Part shown: positions 9,350 to 19,967 of the stretch, piece after piece
How the letters are laid out: each line of letters begins with the position of its first letter
Numbering within the stretch: the first letter of the stretch is position 1
From: Loigolactobacillus iwatensis
Lineage (GTDB): Bacteria; Bacillota; Bacilli; Lactobacillales; Lactobacillaceae
Length of the DNA stretch: 64,000 bases
Reading direction: 5' to 3'
Assembly (NCBI RefSeq): GCF_003950295.1
Contig: NZ_RHNP01000008.1
Location: 1 to 64,000 of the forward strand
The notes under the pieces: generated by a model
The model's database searches: none
The model's input: only the letters and a program-made list of their open reading frames with translations
Told to the model about the DNA's origin: nothing
Made by a program: the position numbers and the translations under genes

Positions 9350-10954
9350 ATGGAAAGGCAAAAGATGGGGTTGTTTTCGCTGGTGATGTTGGCCTTAAGC
9401 TCAATTATTGGTTCCGGCTGGCTTTTTGGTTCTGGTGAGGCCGCGCGTGTTGCTGGTCCGGCAGCGATTATTTCTTGGATAATCGGCGCAGTAGTTATTA
9501 TCACAATTGCGTTTAATTACGTTGAACTCGGTACGATGTTTCCCGAAAGTGGAGGGATGAGCCGCTATGCCCAGTATAGTCACGGACCACTACTTGGCTT
9601 TATTGCAGCGTGGGCTAATTGGGTTTCATTAGTTACAATTATTCCAATTGAGGCGGTTGCGGCCGTCCAGTATATGAGTTCTTGGCCCTGGTCGTGGGCG
9701 AGTTGGACACACCATTTTTTGGCCAAGGGAAATGTAACGACGGCTGGTCTTGGAGTCGTGTTTATTTTCATGCTAATTTTCACATTACTAAATTTTTGGT
9801 CAGTCAAACTATTAACGCGTTTTACTAGTTTACTGGCCATTTTTAAAATGCTGATTCCTACTTTAACTATTTTACTATTGCTTTTTTCCGGTTTTCATGC
9901 AAGCAACTTTGGGCATAATTGGCAAACTTTTGCGCCTTATGGCAGTTCGGCCATTTTTGAGGCAACAACGGCCTCAGGAATTATCTTTTCGTATAACGCT
10001 TTTCAAACGGTAATTAATATGGGAAGTGAAATTGAACGACCACACAAAAATATTTTACGTGGAATTGCCATTTCGTTGGCCATTAGCGCAGTTATTTACA
10101 CATTACTGCAGGTTACCTTTATTGGAAGTGTTCGACCTTCCTTATTGGCACGAGTTGGCTGGCATGGGTTGAATTTTCAATCACCATTTGCTGATTTGGC
10201 GATGATGTTAGGGCTATATTGGCTCTCACTATTACTTTATCTAGACGCCTTTGTTTCGCCATTTGGAACTGGTGTTTCCTTTGCCGCAACGACCGCACGG
10301 ACCTTGGCCGCAATGACGCAAAATAGGCACATGCCAGGCTGGTTAGGCCGTTTGAATCGGCGTTACTTAATTCCGCGCTTTGCCATGTTGGTGGACCTTT
10401 TTGTCAGTATGCTGTTAGTTAGTGTTTTTCGGAATTGGAGTACTTTGGCCAGTGTCATTTCAACTTCTACCTTAATCGCCTATTTAACCGGACCAGTTAC
10501 GGCAATCTCACTACGAAAAATGCGGCCTAATTTTAAGCGGCCGTTTAAATCAAAATGGCTACACGTAATGGCACCACTTGCCTTTGTGTTAGCAAGTCTG
10601 GCAACTTATTGGGCAATGTGGCCCACAACTGTAGAAGTGATCTGTGTTATTTTGTTGGGGTTACCATTTTACGTTTATTACGAGCACCGCTATGGCTGGA
10701 AGTTATGGCGGGAACAAGTGAAAGGAAGCTTGTGGTTAATCGTATACTTGGCCTTTCTGTCCGTTGTTTCTTTTATTGGTAGTAAAGGATTTGGTGGCAT
10801 TAATTGGTTGCATTATCCGTGGGATTTTTTAACCATCACGGTAGTGGCACTGATCTTTTACCGCTGGGGCATTGCCAGTCGATTGGATAGTTCAGAGTTG
10901 GTGGCGGCAGCAAAGGTTAATCAAGCAGTTATTATGCCAGAAGATGAAGATTAA
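9350..10954 (+). CDS. APC-superfamily amino acid permease
   Basis: 534 residues, strongly hydrophobic, with about 12-14 membrane segments. Segment one carries the unwound substrate-site motif SSIIGSGWLFGSG (about 17-29), typical of APC transporters, and the region around FPESGGMSRYAQYSHGP (about 65-80) is the second family signature. GSEIERPHKNI near 225 is the conserved cytoplasmic loop. It probably carries an amino acid by proton symport or exchange; the substrate is not readable. SD GGGGG precedes the ATG. It is monocistronic, flanked by the xfp terminator and a family B repeat. Confidence 0.9.
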   Translation: MERQKMGLFSLVMLALSSIIGSGWLFGSGEAARVAGPAAIISWIIGAVVIITIAFNYVELGTMFPESGGMSRYAQYSHGPLLGFIAAWANWVSLVTIIPIEAVAAVQYMSSWPWSWASWTHHFLAKGNVTTAGLGVVFIFMLIFTLLNFWSVKLLTRFTSLLAIFKMLIPTLTILLLLFSGFHASNFGHNWQTFAPYGSSAIFEATTASGIIFSYNAFQTVINMGSEIERPHKNILRGIAISLAISAVIYTLLQVTFIGSVRPSLLARVGWHGLNFQSPFADLAMMLGLYWLSLLLYLDAFVSPFGTGVSFAATTARTLAAMTQNRHMPGWLGRLNRRYLIPRFAMLVDLFVSMLLVSVFRNWSTLASVISTSTLIAYLTGPVTAISLRKMRPNFKRPFKSKWLHVMAPLAFVLASLATYWAMWPTTVEVICVILLGLPFYVYYEHRYGWKLWREQVKGSLWLIVYLAFLSVVSFIGSKGFGGINWLHYPWDFLTITVVALIFYRWGIASRLDSSELVAAAKVNQAVIMPEDED

Positions 10955-10956
10955 TA

Positions 10957-11232
10957 GAGAGTGTTTGAAAAAGCGGTTAGATTCTGAGGATTAGCCTAAA
11001 CAGACGAATTACCTTTGAAAAAGGTGATTTGGCTGTTGTAGCTACTATTCCGCAATTGAGGATTATTAGCACAACTCGCTAATAATCTAGATGCTTCATA
11101 CGTTGTCCATTCAACTAAGGCAAAGACCGCCAAGTTGAAACATGGCAACCGCAGGAATCTGCTTTTTCAAACATGTTTCCACTAAATTGGCTAGGGAGAA
11201 ACTAGTAAAGGTATTTTTAAACGCTTTGGTTT
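10957..11232. repeat. Dispersed mosaic repeat, family B (full copy)
   Basis: The gap between the permease and the EamA gene is almost entirely this element. It starts GTGTTTGAAAAAGCGG at 10963 and has nested hairpins (gattattagc / gctaataatc; gttgtccattcaact / aagttgaaacatggcaac). It then contains 'aaccgcaggaatctgctttt' followed by 'tcaaaca' and closes near 'aggtatttttaaacgc'. Long blocks are shared with 36.85-37.21 kb. No coding function is apparent. Confidence 0.75.
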
Positions 11233-11269
11233 CACTGAATAATTAGCAGTAAGGAAGGTAAGTAAGTTA

Positions 11270-12187
11270 ATGGGAAGACAAACACAGGGAATTTTGTTGG
11301 CTTCAGGTGGGGCCATCCTTTGGGGGATTGCTGGTCCAGTTGCACAGCTTTTATTTGATGACTATGGAGTAAACTTGGACTGGTTGATTGGCTCTAAAAT
11401 GTTAATTGCCGGCGTGATTTTGTTGATACTAGGTAGCTTTTGGCCAGCACAACGTCGCCAAATATTAGGTATTTGGCGCAGTCGGCGGTCAATTATGCAA
11501 CTTTTAATTTTCACGATTTTTGGCATGACGGCGATGCAATACGTTTACTATAAAGCAGTTGCGGTGGGTAATGCGGCGACTGCCACCATTTTACAGTTTC
11601 TATCACCAATTTTTATCGTGCTTTACATTGCTTTTCGTTATCGCACACAACCGCGGCGCCCAGACGTTATTGCTATTATTGCGGCTTTAGTTGGCACTTA
11701 CTTATTAGTCAGCGGGGGTAACCCGACCAAATTAACTGTGGCACCAGCCGCCCTTTTTTGGGGAATTGTAACGGGTATTGCCGCGGCTGCCTATGTACTG
11801 CTACCAGAGGGCTTATTGGATCAATATGGTTCACTAGCCGTTTCAGGTTGGTCAATGACGATTGGTGGTATTTTGTTTAATTTTCGTCAGCCAATTTGGC
11901 GTGATGTCCCGCGACTTGATTGGCGGGGTCAGTTGGCCTATTGGTTTATCGTTATTTTAGGGTCAGTCGTAGCCTACTTTGTTTACTTAGCGAGTTTGCA
12001 GTATATTTCGGCGACCGCAGTTGGGTTGCTAGATGCATTTGAACCCTTAGCTGCAACCGCCGTTTCGGTGTTATACTTACATTTGAAGTTTGGTTTAGCC
12101 GAAATTATTGGAACAGTGCTGATTTTGAGTACAGTTTTCATCCTTGCAGTTGCCAAACCGCGTTCATTGGAAGAAAAGAATAATTGA
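11270..12187 (+). CDS. EamA/DMT-family transporter
   Basis: 305 residues with ten predicted membrane segments arranged as two EamA repeats (about 5-140 and 150-295). The first begins with GGAILWGIAGPVAQ, typical of RhaT/EamA carboxylate-amine exporters, and the second has SATAVGLLDAFEPLAATAVSVLYL, the usual glycine-rich closing motif. DMT proteins export amino acids, nucleobases or other metabolites; the substrate is unknown. SD GGAAGG lies about ten bases upstream. It is 48 bases before the next gene and may be cotranscribed with it. Confidence 0.88.
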   Translation: MGRQTQGILLASGGAILWGIAGPVAQLLFDDYGVNLDWLIGSKMLIAGVILLILGSFWPAQRRQILGIWRSRRSIMQLLIFTIFGMTAMQYVYYKAVAVGNAATATILQFLSPIFIVLYIAFRYRTQPRRPDVIAIIAALVGTYLLVSGGNPTKLTVAPAALFWGIVTGIAAAAYVLLPEGLLDQYGSLAVSGWSMTIGGILFNFRQPIWRDVPRLDWRGQLAYWFIVILGSVVAYFVYLASLQYISATAVGLLDAFEPLAATAVSVLYLHLKFGLAEIIGTVLILSTVFILAVAKPRSLEEKNN

Positions 12188-12235
12188 TTCACATAAGATA
12201 ACAACTATATTTATATAATACGAGGAGGAACGATT

Positions 12236-12877
12236 ATGACAGTCTTTGTAGTTGGTGCTCATGGTCAGATTGGTCAGATGGTAACTGCTAAGTTACACCA
12301 AGCCGGGCAGGATGTTATTGCCGGAATTCGTGATTCGGAACAAGCGGCCTTGTTTACGAAAATTGGCGTTAAAAGTCGGCAGTTTGATTTGCTTGATTTA
12401 CCAGAAACAATGGCAGCGGCATTTTCAGATTGTGACACGGTAATCTTTACGGCCGGTTCAGGTGGCAAGACTGGCTATGATGGTACACTCAATATTGATT
12501 TAGATGGTGCCGTCAAGACGATGACGGCGGCAAAACTTGCTGGAGTTAAACATTATTTAATGGTAAGTGCAATGGGAACGGCCGATCGTACTTTTTGGCC
12601 GCAATCAGGTATTCGACCGTATTATGTTGCCAAGTATTACGCCGATGAATGGTTAATTAATCGGAGCCAACTTAACTATACAATTTTGCGTCCAGGAGCT
12701 CTAACGAATGATCCGGCGACTGGACTAGTAACAGTTGATCCTGATAAATCGGCGGGTAAATCAATTACCCGTGAAGACGTTGCCGAAGTATTAGTTCAAC
12801 TTGTGATTAAACCGGCTAATGAAAAAATTATTACTGTTGTTAACGGTGCGACACCAATTTTAAAAGCATTGGCTTAG
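12236..12877 (+). CDS. NAD(P)-binding (atypical SDR) protein
   Basis: 213 residues with a Rossmann fold. The N-terminal dinucleotide motif is VVGAHGQIGQMV (GxxGxxG-type, about 5-14), the mid-strand is DTVIFTAGSGGKTGYDG, and the later YYVAKYYADEWL (about 131-142) corresponds to the SDR YxxxK region. It resembles the NAD(P)H-binding (NmrA/YhfK-like) atypical short-chain dehydrogenases; catalysis and substrate are unknown. SD GAGGAGG lies seven bases upstream. The next gene starts 33 bases after its stop. Confidence 0.85.
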   Translation: MTVFVVGAHGQIGQMVTAKLHQAGQDVIAGIRDSEQAALFTKIGVKSRQFDLLDLPETMAAAFSDCDTVIFTAGSGGKTGYDGTLNIDLDGAVKTMTAAKLAGVKHYLMVSAMGTADRTFWPQSGIRPYYVAKYYADEWLINRSQLNYTILRPGALTNDPATGLVTVDPDKSAGKSITREDVAEVLVQLVIKPANEKIITVVNGATPILKALA

Positions 12878-12910
12878 TTAGTTTGGCCGAGCCATACGGA
12901 GGAAATCAAA

Positions 12911-13375
12911 ATGAAGATTAAGACACAGGATTTTTTGGATCAGGTCAGGGCAGAAACATTTACCAGTGACCAGATTGAAATCAAACAAGCAGATTTGAAA
13001 AAAGACATGACTAAATTATTAGCGCCAGGTTACCAATTCTTGCTTTCAAATTTAAAAGAAAATCAAATCAGTCAATTTAAATTAATGCTGCCATTTGAAG
13101 TGCCAGCAACGATTGAATTACAGGCTGGTATTATCAATTTACCATTTGAGTTAGTTGATAAAATTGCACTATTGACCAATAGTGAAGATGAGGTTCCCGT
13201 TAGGCTATATTTAATTACGACCGCGGAAAACTTAAACAAATCGGGGATGCGGATCGATGAAATGGCAACCGTGACCGAATTTTTGGCCAAACCGACTGAA
13301 GTTGAGGCCAAAATCACAACTGAGATTAGTCAGAAACTAGTTGAATTACAGGAAGCACCAGCAGCACTTGAATAA
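12911..13375 (+). CDS. Hypothetical protein, 154 aa
   Basis: A soluble, acidic protein that I do not recognise. It has no membrane segment, signal peptide or cysteine cluster. Its sequence alternates short hydrophobic strands with charged turns (LMLPFEVPATIELQAGIINLPF in the middle) and ends in an Ala/Pro/Glu tail. SD GGAGGAAA six bases before ATG supports translation. It probably shares a transcript with the upstream NAD(P)-binding gene and is followed by an intrinsic terminator. Confidence 0.75.
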   Translation: MKIKTQDFLDQVRAETFTSDQIEIKQADLKKDMTKLLAPGYQFLLSNLKENQISQFKLMLPFEVPATIELQAGIINLPFELVDKIALLTNSEDEVPVRLYLITTAENLNKSGMRIDEMATVTEFLAKPTEVEAKITTEISQKLVELQEAPAALE

Positions 13376-13414
13376 CCGGTAAACTTAAGAAAATTGAAAT
13401 TGAAGCGCTGGCTA

Positions 13415-13446
13415 AATAATGCTATTCTAAAGGTAGCATTTTTTTG
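13415..13446 (+). terminator. Intrinsic terminator
   Basis: A short stem (AATGCTA with TAGCATT) followed by seven T ends the 11.27-13.38 kb gene group. The rest of the gap up to 13584 holds no further recognisable feature apart from the SD of the next gene. Confidence 0.65.
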
Positions 13447-13584
13447 AATTTACCCGATATTTATTGATGGGTTAAGGACCGGTAGTTGCACAAATTAATC
13501 GGTTTTTAAATAATGATAGCAGTGCTTTAAACAATTATAAGTTAACGAAATTTCGGATTTTGGCCTAGAAGAAGGAGTCACAGA

Positions 13585-15642
13585 ATGAATCGATTGGCAC
13601 ATTTGAAATTAAATACGCACCTTTTTGCGACTGATTTGGGCGATCTAGGCGCAGGAGAGTTCTTTTGCCCTAACTGTGGTGCACCAATCACTGCTGCTGA
13701 TCAAAAATGTCCCAACTGTCATTTTGATTTAGTTGCCTATCGACAGCAAACGACAGGGACAGCGCCAGATGATAAGCCGGCATCTGAAGTGGCAAAGAAA
13801 AAGACAACACAAACAGCGGTAAACAATAAGCAAAAGGCTGCTGATTCAGCTAATAATGTTGCAACTTCAGCGGCCGATATTTTATCAGAAATTAATTCTG
13901 AAGAAAATCCTGAAGAAATTTTCAAAAAATTAAAGGCAGCAAGCACCCAAATTGCTGCAGAAGAACCTAAGTTGACTCCGAAAAAGGGTGAATCCGTTGC
14001 TAGTTCAGCAATGGAAAGTCGGCGGGTAACGCATGCTTTAGATAAAACAAAAGATATTTCGGATTTGGTTGATCAGGTTCGGGCAGTTTCAAACGATCAA
14101 GAACAATCCAAGATCGCAAGTAGTTCAGCCGCAGAAGATAAGGAGCAGCAGGCACCTGCGTTGAAGACCGATCAACCTGTTAAAAAGGCAGTAAAGCCCA
14201 AAACAACTGATAATTCACAAGCGCCGGTTAAGCGGCCGATAGCAAAGAAAATGGTGAAGCAACAGCCAATAGAGTCAGTTAAGGATGATTCTCAGGCCAC
14301 TTCTTCCACAGAAACTACCCAAAAAGAGTCAAAACAGGCAACTAATGAAGAGAAGACTGATTCTGAAGAAAAGGTTCAGCGTAGTTCTAACACGAAAAAG
14401 CAGCGTTCACTAAGGACTTGGTTAGGTGTGCTGATTGCGCTGATTGTCGTTTTGTTAATTGCTTTCTTTTGGGGAAGAGCACACTATAGTCGGCAGGCGC
14501 AATTGGACCGTACTTTTACTGCTTTAGCAACCGAGAAACCAAGTATGGTTAGTGATGTTATGGTCAGTTCAAATAAGAGCCTAACGTTGAATCTTGGTAA
14601 TAGTCGGCCCTTTGTTCGCTATTTAAAGGCTAATAAGAATTATTTGTCTACTAGTAAAAAACAACTGAAAACTAATTCAAAAACGACGGATGGGACCTTA
14701 TCCTTCGTTAAAACAGGTCGGACGTTTATTTTTGATAAATATCAATTGGAGATTAAACCAATTTACCGCCTGATTAAGACCGATATTCCGTCACCCTCGA
14801 TTTATTTAGATGGACAAAATATGACGGCGAAAAAGGAAAATACGGTTCAAAAAATTGGACCGTTTATTCCCGGCAAGTACACGCTAACCGTTACAGGTGA
14901 GACGCAAAATAAAACATTGAAACGTACAGCTTATCCGACTTTTTTAGCGGCCGACGCACAGACCATCGATTTAACGTTGAAGCCAGTGGCGCCGGTTATT
15001 CAGAGTAATGTCGCTGACGGGCAGGTTTACGTTAACAATGAAAAAAAGGGTGATCTAAAGAATGGCCAGCTTAAGTTGGATTCATTGACTTGGCAGCCAG
15101 GTCTTAAAGTAGCAGTCAAGAAAACGGTAAATTCTAAAACATATCAGTCAAAAGCTGCTACAATTTCTAAAAATAGTGACGGTCAGACGATTGATGCTTC
15201 CTTACCACAATTCTTGACAACAACTAAAGCGCAAAATTCTTTAGAACAGCTCTACAAAACGGTTAGCACTGAAACCCACGGACAAAATAAAAGTTACCAG
15301 ACCAATCAACAGTTGGCTAATTATTTTACACAAGGAGCTAGTGCTGATTGGTATTCACGTTTGAATAAATTTATTCAACAAGCCCAGATGCCAACTAGCA
15401 ATATTGATTACACAGATTTTGCCGTTAAGGTTAACCAGGTTCAGGCCCAGTCTTTGACTGATGCCACAGTTAATTTTGATGTGACCTATACAACCCATTA
15501 TTTGGCAAGTTCTGGTAAACAACCCCGAATTCAAACTTTCCGTTACACAACGGCACATTTGAAAACAACTAACGGTACAACTAAGATCGTTGACCTTGGG
15601 AGTTCTGAACAAAAGATTGCCGATAACAATGCAAATAGTTAG
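13585..15642 (+). CDS. TcaA-like zinc-ribbon membrane protein
   Basis: 685 residues. There is an N-terminal zinc ribbon (C28-x2-C31 ... C42-x2-C45), a long Lys/Ser/Thr/Glu-rich disordered cytoplasmic region (about 60-270), one membrane helix (about 276-298), then extracellular beta-rich domains and a C-terminal NTF2-like region (about 550-670). This matches Firmicute TcaA/YvbJ proteins, linked in staphylococci to glycopeptide susceptibility and cell-envelope stress. The unusual points are 27 residues before the first cysteine and a very long cytoplasmic linker. SD AAGGAG lies eight bases before ATG, and a strong terminator follows. Confidence 0.85.
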   Translation: MNRLAHLKLNTHLFATDLGDLGAGEFFCPNCGAPITAADQKCPNCHFDLVAYRQQTTGTAPDDKPASEVAKKKTTQTAVNNKQKAADSANNVATSAADILSEINSEENPEEIFKKLKAASTQIAAEEPKLTPKKGESVASSAMESRRVTHALDKTKDISDLVDQVRAVSNDQEQSKIASSSAAEDKEQQAPALKTDQPVKKAVKPKTTDNSQAPVKRPIAKKMVKQQPIESVKDDSQATSSTETTQKESKQATNEEKTDSEEKVQRSSNTKKQRSLRTWLGVLIALIVVLLIAFFWGRAHYSRQAQLDRTFTALATEKPSMVSDVMVSSNKSLTLNLGNSRPFVRYLKANKNYLSTSKKQLKTNSKTTDGTLSFVKTGRTFIFDKYQLEIKPIYRLIKTDIPSPSIYLDGQNMTAKKENTVQKIGPFIPGKYTLTVTGETQNKTLKRTAYPTFLAADAQTIDLTLKPVAPVIQSNVADGQVYVNNEKKGDLKNGQLKLDSLTWQPGLKVAVKKTVNSKTYQSKAATISKNSDGQTIDASLPQFLTTTKAQNSLEQLYKTVSTETHGQNKSYQTNQQLANYFTQGASADWYSRLNKFIQQAQMPTSNIDYTDFAVKVNQVQAQSLTDATVNFDVTYTTHYLASSGKQPRIQTFRYTTAHLKTTNGTTKIVDLGSSEQKIADNNANS

Positions 15643-15659
15643 GTAACGGTAACGAGTGA

Positions 15660-15708
15660 AAGAGTGCGTTTAATCAGGTTTAAGCCTGATTTAAGGCACT
15701 TTTTTTGT
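15660..15708 (+). terminator. Intrinsic terminator of the TcaA-like gene
   Basis: Stem AGTGC...AATCAGG / CCTGATT...GGCACT around the loop 'tttaag', followed by seven T at about 15700-15706. It lies 20 bases after the stop codon. Confidence 0.85.
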
Positions 15709-15818
15709 CCATTTAAGTTAATTTAACGTGTATCTAAATTAAGCGCATAATTATTGGGCGACGTATTCTGCCATTTAACATGGTAGAATAGAGTCAAATT
15801 TATTAATGAGGTGACAAA

Positions 15819-16384
15819 ATGGCAACTTTTGATTTAACGAAAATTCGCCAGCAATTAGTACAGGGGGTAACTGAGTTCTTAGATCAGGCCAATTTTCCTG
15901 AGGATTCGTTACTTGTACTTGGCTGCAGTACCAGTGAAATTCACGGACAACAGATTGGTAAGGACTCTTCGATTGCGATTGGCCGGGCCGTTATTGACGT
16001 GTTAATGACGGTGTTTAAGAAGCGTCATTTGCATTTGGCCGTTCAGGGGTGTGAACACATTAATCGCTCATTACTACTGGAGCGAACTGAAGCCGAAAAA
16101 CGTGGCTTTGATCAGGTAACGGTTGTATCAGCATTACACGCCGGTGGAGCGGCACAAATGGCAGCGTACGAACGCTTTGCTGATCCAGTAGAAGTGGAAC
16201 ACATTGTTGCTGCTGGAGGATTGGATATCGGTGATACTTCAATCGGAATGCACGTTAAATTTGTTCAGATCCCCGTTCGGACTTCAATTAAAGAGATGGG
16301 GCCGCGCACGTGACCTATTTACGCAGTCGACCTAAACTAGTTGGCGGACAACGGGCACAATATGTTTGGCGAGGTATTGATTAA
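15819..16384 (+). pseudogene. UPF0340 (TIGR01440/DUF436) family gene, frameshifted near its 3' end
   Basis: The open frame from 15819 ends at 16313 after 164 residues with an atypical ...KEMGPRT. Shifting frame by one at the GGGG run 16298-16301 restores the family C-terminus, including HVTYLRSRPKLVGG, ending at a stop at 16382-16384 (about 188 residues in all). One missing G in a GGGGG run explains it exactly. It may be a true mutation or a sequencing error. The upstream part keeps family features (LGCSTSEIHGQQIGK; QGCEHINRSL). Function of the family is unknown. SD GAGGTG lies eight bases before ATG. Confidence 0.85.
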
Positions 16385-16500
16385 ATAGAGTTTACAAGTT
16401 TAAAATATCCCTGAAAAGATGGTTTCTAGTCAGCATATTTCTGGCGCTGGCCTTCCTTAATTTGTCATACTTGAGTTAACAAATTAAAGGGGGTCATTTT

Positions 16501-16677
16501 ATGACTGGAAAACTCGATAAAGTAAAAGGCAAGATCAAAGAAAAAACTGGTGACCTAACTAACAATGAGGAACTAAAGGCCAAAGGTAAGGCGGATCAGG
16601 CTAAAGGCAAAGCCAAAGAAACGGCGGCCGATTTAAAGGATAAGACTGACGATTTAGGTGACAATATTAAAAAATAG
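16501..16677 (+). CDS. CsbD-family small stress protein
   Basis: 58 residues, very Lys/Asp/Ala-rich and hydrophilic, with the CsbD pattern KLDKVKGKIKEKTGDLT near the start and repeated KGKADQAKGKAKE. Members are induced by general stress in Bacillus and other bacteria; molecular role unknown. SD AAAGGGGG lies about eight bases before ATG. It stands alone between the UPF0340 gene and a family A repeat. Confidence 0.88.
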   Translation: MTGKLDKVKGKIKEKTGDLTNNEELKAKGKADQAKGKAKETAADLKDKTDDLGDNIKK

Positions 16678-16687
16678 GCATATAAAA

Positions 16688-16850
16688 AGGTAGAGGCTGG
16701 GACAAAAGTCCCTAGCCTCTATTTATTTCCGAACATTACTCTAGAACGTGCGCCAAAATCGCCTTTTGTCCCACTCCCTACCTTTCTGGCCTGAAAACAT
16801 TACTTTAGAACGTGAACCCAAAACTGATCTTTGTCTCCCTTTCAAACAAC
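16688..16850. repeat. Dispersed intergenic repeat, family A (with partial second copy)
   Basis: It starts with AGAGGCTGGGACAAAAGTCC and its complement TAGCCTCT, a stem-loop. It continues 'ttccgaacattactctagaa' then 'cgtgcgccaaaatcgc', and ends CTTTTGTCCCACTCCC. A partial repetition of the inner and right-hand blocks follows (16797-16845). It lies between csbD (plus) and carB (minus), which converge here, so the stem may terminate both. Confidence 0.75.
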
Positions 16851-16868
16851 AACTTAGTCAGTTATTAA

Positions 16869-19800
16869 TTAGTGTTCAATTAAATTAGTCACAGCGGTTA
16901 TCGTGTCTTTAGCAGTGAAAAGGGACAAGTTGTGACTTAACGCGTAATAAACCAGGGGATCCGTCGTAGTTGCATCAGCGTTGCAAGCACCAACAAAGGC
17001 GACATCCGCAGTTGTTAGCGAATCTAGTTTGGTAGGTGCCATTGTCTGCCAACCGGCTACTGGAAGTTGACTAACTAAAATTGGTGTCATCTTTTTGGCA
17101 AGTAGTTGTTTCTTTAGTATGGAATCGGACTGAAAACTAGTATCTAGTAAAACAATTTTGGCCGTCGTGGTCGGTCTAAAATGATAGCTATCTAAAAGTG
17201 CCTTGGTTAATGCTTGCTGGTAGGTTTTGCCTTGCCCAATGGTTTCGCCCGTTGATTTCATTTCTGGACTTAAGGTCGTTTTCATTGCTGGTAACTTCAT
17301 AAACGAGAAAACTGGCGCTTTGACGGCTACCATTCCTGGCGTTTTACCTAGACCAGGTTGTAGGTGTAGGTCGGCTAGTGTTTTACCAAGAATTAGGCTG
17401 GTTGCAATTTTGGCTAAATGTTGGTGAGTGACTTTACTCATGAAAGGCACCGTACGACTGGCCCGGGGATTAACTTCAATGACGTAAAGTTGATCGGCAG
17501 CAATAAATTGAATGTTCATCATTCCGACACAGTGAACTTGCTCACCTATTTTTATGGCAGTAGCAACAATTGTCGCTTGTTGAGACGCACTTAAACGTTG
17601 TGGGGGGTAAACGGCAATTGAATCGCCAGAATGAACGCCAGAGCCCTCCAAGTGTTCCATAATTCCAGGAATAAAAACTTGTTTACCGTCACTTAAAATA
17701 TCGACTTCACATTCAATGCCTTTAATGTAATGGTCAATTAGAATTGGCTGCCCTGGAGCAACTGTCAGCGCCCGTTTTAAATAACCCGTTAAGGCTTGTT
17801 CGTCTTGTACTATCGCCATTGCCCGGCCGCCAAGCACAAAACTGGGTCGAACCATTACTGGGTAGCCGATTTGCTGCGCAATTTTTTTTGCCGTTGCTAA
17901 GTCAGTCGCAGTTGCCCCAGCAGGCTGTTTGATTGCAAGCGATTGTAGTAGCTGTTCAAATTGTTTGCGATTTTCAGTTTGTTCAATTCCCTTTAATGAT
18001 GTGCCAAGAATTTTTACACCATTGCTAACGAGATCTTTCGTCAGATTAATGGCAGTTTGACCACCGAATTGAACAATAACACCAAGTGGCTGCTCCAGTT
18101 TAACGACGTTCATGACGCTTTCTAGCGTTAATGGTTCAAAGTAAAGTTTGTCGGAAATGGAGAAATCTGTTGAAACGGTCTCTGGATTGTTATTAATGAT
18201 AATCGCGTTATAGCCATTTTGCTGAATTGATTGGACACAGTGGACAGTTGTGTAATCAAATTCAATTCCTTGGCCAATTCTAATTGGACCAGATCCGATA
18301 ACGAGGACACTGTTACCTAATGGCTTACTTTCGTTTTCACTGGCAAAATAAGTACTATAAAAATAGGGCGTGGTGCTGGCAAATTCACCAGCACAAGTAT
18401 CCACCATTTTGTAAACAGGTTTTAAGGACTGCTTCGTCAGTGTTTGTTCAATGGTTGTAGAAGTTAGGCCGCTTGCGGCTGCAATCATTTGATTACTAAG
18501 ACCAAATTGTTTGGCTTGACCAATAGCAGTGGCCGTTGGCTTAATTTTTAACGTCTGCTGAAGTTGGTAAATGTGGTCTAACTTTGTTAAAAAGAATAAA
18601 TCAATCTGGGTTAAAGCGTGAATTTCCGTGACTGCTAAACCAGCCTGCAGGGCACTAAATAAGTAAAATAAACGGACATCAGTTGCGTGCTTTAGTTGTT
18701 GAACAAGTTCGGCGTGTGGTGGCTGTTCTTTCGGTTGCAAGGTGATTTGGTAATTAGAATCAATTTCCAACGATTGAACGCATTTTAAAAGGGCTTCTTC
18801 AATCGTAATTCCAATGCCCATAACTTCGCCAGTAGCTTTCATTTGTGTACCTAATGTACGTTCAGCATCGGGAAACTTATCGAAAGGAAAACGTGGAATT
18901 TTGGCGACTACGTAGTCCAGTGCAGGTTCAAAGGCCGCAAAAGTTGTCTTAGTTACTGGATTTTGAATTTCACTTAAATTTAAACCAACGGCAATTTTGG
19001 CGGCAATTTTGGCAATTGGATAACCAGTTGCTTTTGAGGCCAATGCGGACGAACGGCTGACTCGTGGATTGACTTCGATAATGTAATATTGGGCACTAGT
19101 TGGGTCTTGTGCCAATTGAACATTACATCCACCTTTAATATCTAAAGCGTCAATAATTTGCAGGGAGGCCTTACGTAGTGTCTGGTATTCTTGATCGGTC
19201 AAGGTTTGCGAAGGTGCGAAAACGATTGAATCACCAGTGTGAATGCCGACAGGATCCATATTTTCCATATTGCAAACCACAATTTTATCGCCTAAATTAT
19301 CGCGCATCACTTCGTACTCGATTTCTTTGTAGCCGGCAATACTCTTTTCAACGAGACATTCATTAACTGGTGAAAGCGTTAGACCACGTTGCATTATTTT
19401 GGCCAAGTCGGCCTGGTTACTAGCAATACCGCCACCAGTACCCCCTAGAGTGTAAGCCGGGCGAACAATGACTGGGTAATGGATGCTGTTGGCAAAAGTA
19501 ATGGCGGCCGTAATTGAATGAACAGTTAAGCTTTCTGGAACTGGTTGGTGGAGTTTTTGCATGAGTTCTTTAAAAGCTTCGCGGTCTTCTGCCTGTTTAA
19601 TTGTTTTTAAACTGGTACCCAATAATTGAATTTGGTAGCGATCTAAAATGCCGGCGTCATCTAGTTCAACGGCAAGGTTGAGACCTGTTTGGCCGCCTAA
19701 AGTTGGTAATAAGGCATCTGGTTTTTCCTTGGCTAAAATCTGGCTCACTGAATCTAGCGTTAATGGTTCAAGGTAGATTTTATCGGCAATTTCATCATCG

Positions 19801-19967
19801 GTCATGATGGTTGCTGGATTGGAGTTAATCAAAACAACTTCATAACCTTCCTCCTTTAGGCTAAGGCAGGCCTGGCTGCCAGCGTAGTCGAATTCTGCGG
19901 CTTGACCAATGATGATTGGGCCGGAACCGATAACAACAATTTTATGGATTGTATGATTCTTAGGCAT
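16869..19967 (-). CDS. carB: Carbamoyl-phosphate synthase large subunit (arginine-type)
   Basis: 1032 residues. It makes carbamoyl phosphate from ammonia (delivered by CarA), bicarbonate and two ATP. Two homologous synthetase halves are visible: the first has [17 protein letters not shown] at about 13-29 and [13 protein letters not shown] near 170; the second has [16 protein letters not shown] near 560 and [12 protein letters not shown] near 720. The C-terminal allosteric (MGS-like) domain is short, so the protein is shorter than most CarB (about 1060-1075). It overlaps carA by eight bases and is divergent from argC, which marks it as the arginine-linked enzyme rather than a pyrimidine-operon copy. 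Confidence 0.96.
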   Translation of the reverse strand: MPKNHTIHKIVVIGSGPIIIGQAAEFDYAGSQACLSLKEEGYEVVLINSNPATIMTDDEIADKIYLEPLTLDSVSQILAKEKPDALLPTLGGQTGLNLAVELDDAGILDRYQIQLLGTSLKTIKQAEDREAFKELMQKLHQPVPESLTVHSITAAITFANSIHYPVIVRPAYTLGGTGGGIASNQADLAKIMQRGLTLSPVNECLVEKSIAGYKEIEYEVMRDNLGDKIVVCNMENMDPVGIHTGDSIVFAPSQTLTDQEYQTLRKASLQIIDALDIKGGCNVQLAQDPTSAQYYIIEVNPRVSRSSALASKATGYPIAKIAAKIAVGLNLSEIQNPVTKTTFAAFEPALDYVVAKIPRFPFDKFPDAERTLGTQMKATGEVMGIGITIEEALLKCVQSLEIDSNYQITLQPKEQPPHAELVQQLKHATDVRLFYLFSALQAGLAVTEIHALTQIDLFFLTKLDHIYQLQQTLKIKPTATAIGQAKQFGLSNQMIAAASGLTSTTIEQTLTKQSLKPVYKMVDTCAGEFASTTPYFYSTYFASENESKPLGNSVLVIGSGPIRIGQGIEFDYTTVHCVQSIQQNGYNAIIINNNPETVSTDFSISDKLYFEPLTLESVMNVVKLEQPLGVIVQFGGQTAINLTKDLVSNGVKILGTSLKGIEQTENRKQFEQLLQSLAIKQPAGATATDLATAKKIAQQIGYPVMVRPSFVLGGRAMAIVQDEQALTGYLKRALTVAPGQPILIDHYIKGIECEVDILSDGKQVFIPGIMEHLEGSGVHSGDSIAVYPPQRLSASQQATIVATAIKIGEQVHCVGMMNIQFIAADQLYVIEVNPRASRTVPFMSKVTHQHLAKIATSLILGKTLADLHLQPGLGKTPGMVAVKAPVFSFMKLPAMKTTLSPEMKSTGETIGQGKTYQQALTKALLDSYHFRPTTTAKIVLLDTSFQSDSILKKQLLAKKMTPILVSQLPVAGWQTMAPTKLDSLTTADVAFVGACNADATTTDPLVYYALSHNLSLFTAKDTITAVTNLIEH

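Noticed and set aside
16722-16736. Perfect PurBox-like ATTTCCGAACATT in the intergenic region after csbD
   Set aside because: It lies inside a family A repeat whose other copies carry changed versions (for example TTTCCGAATATT), and no purine gene is adjacent. It is taken as chance similarity.
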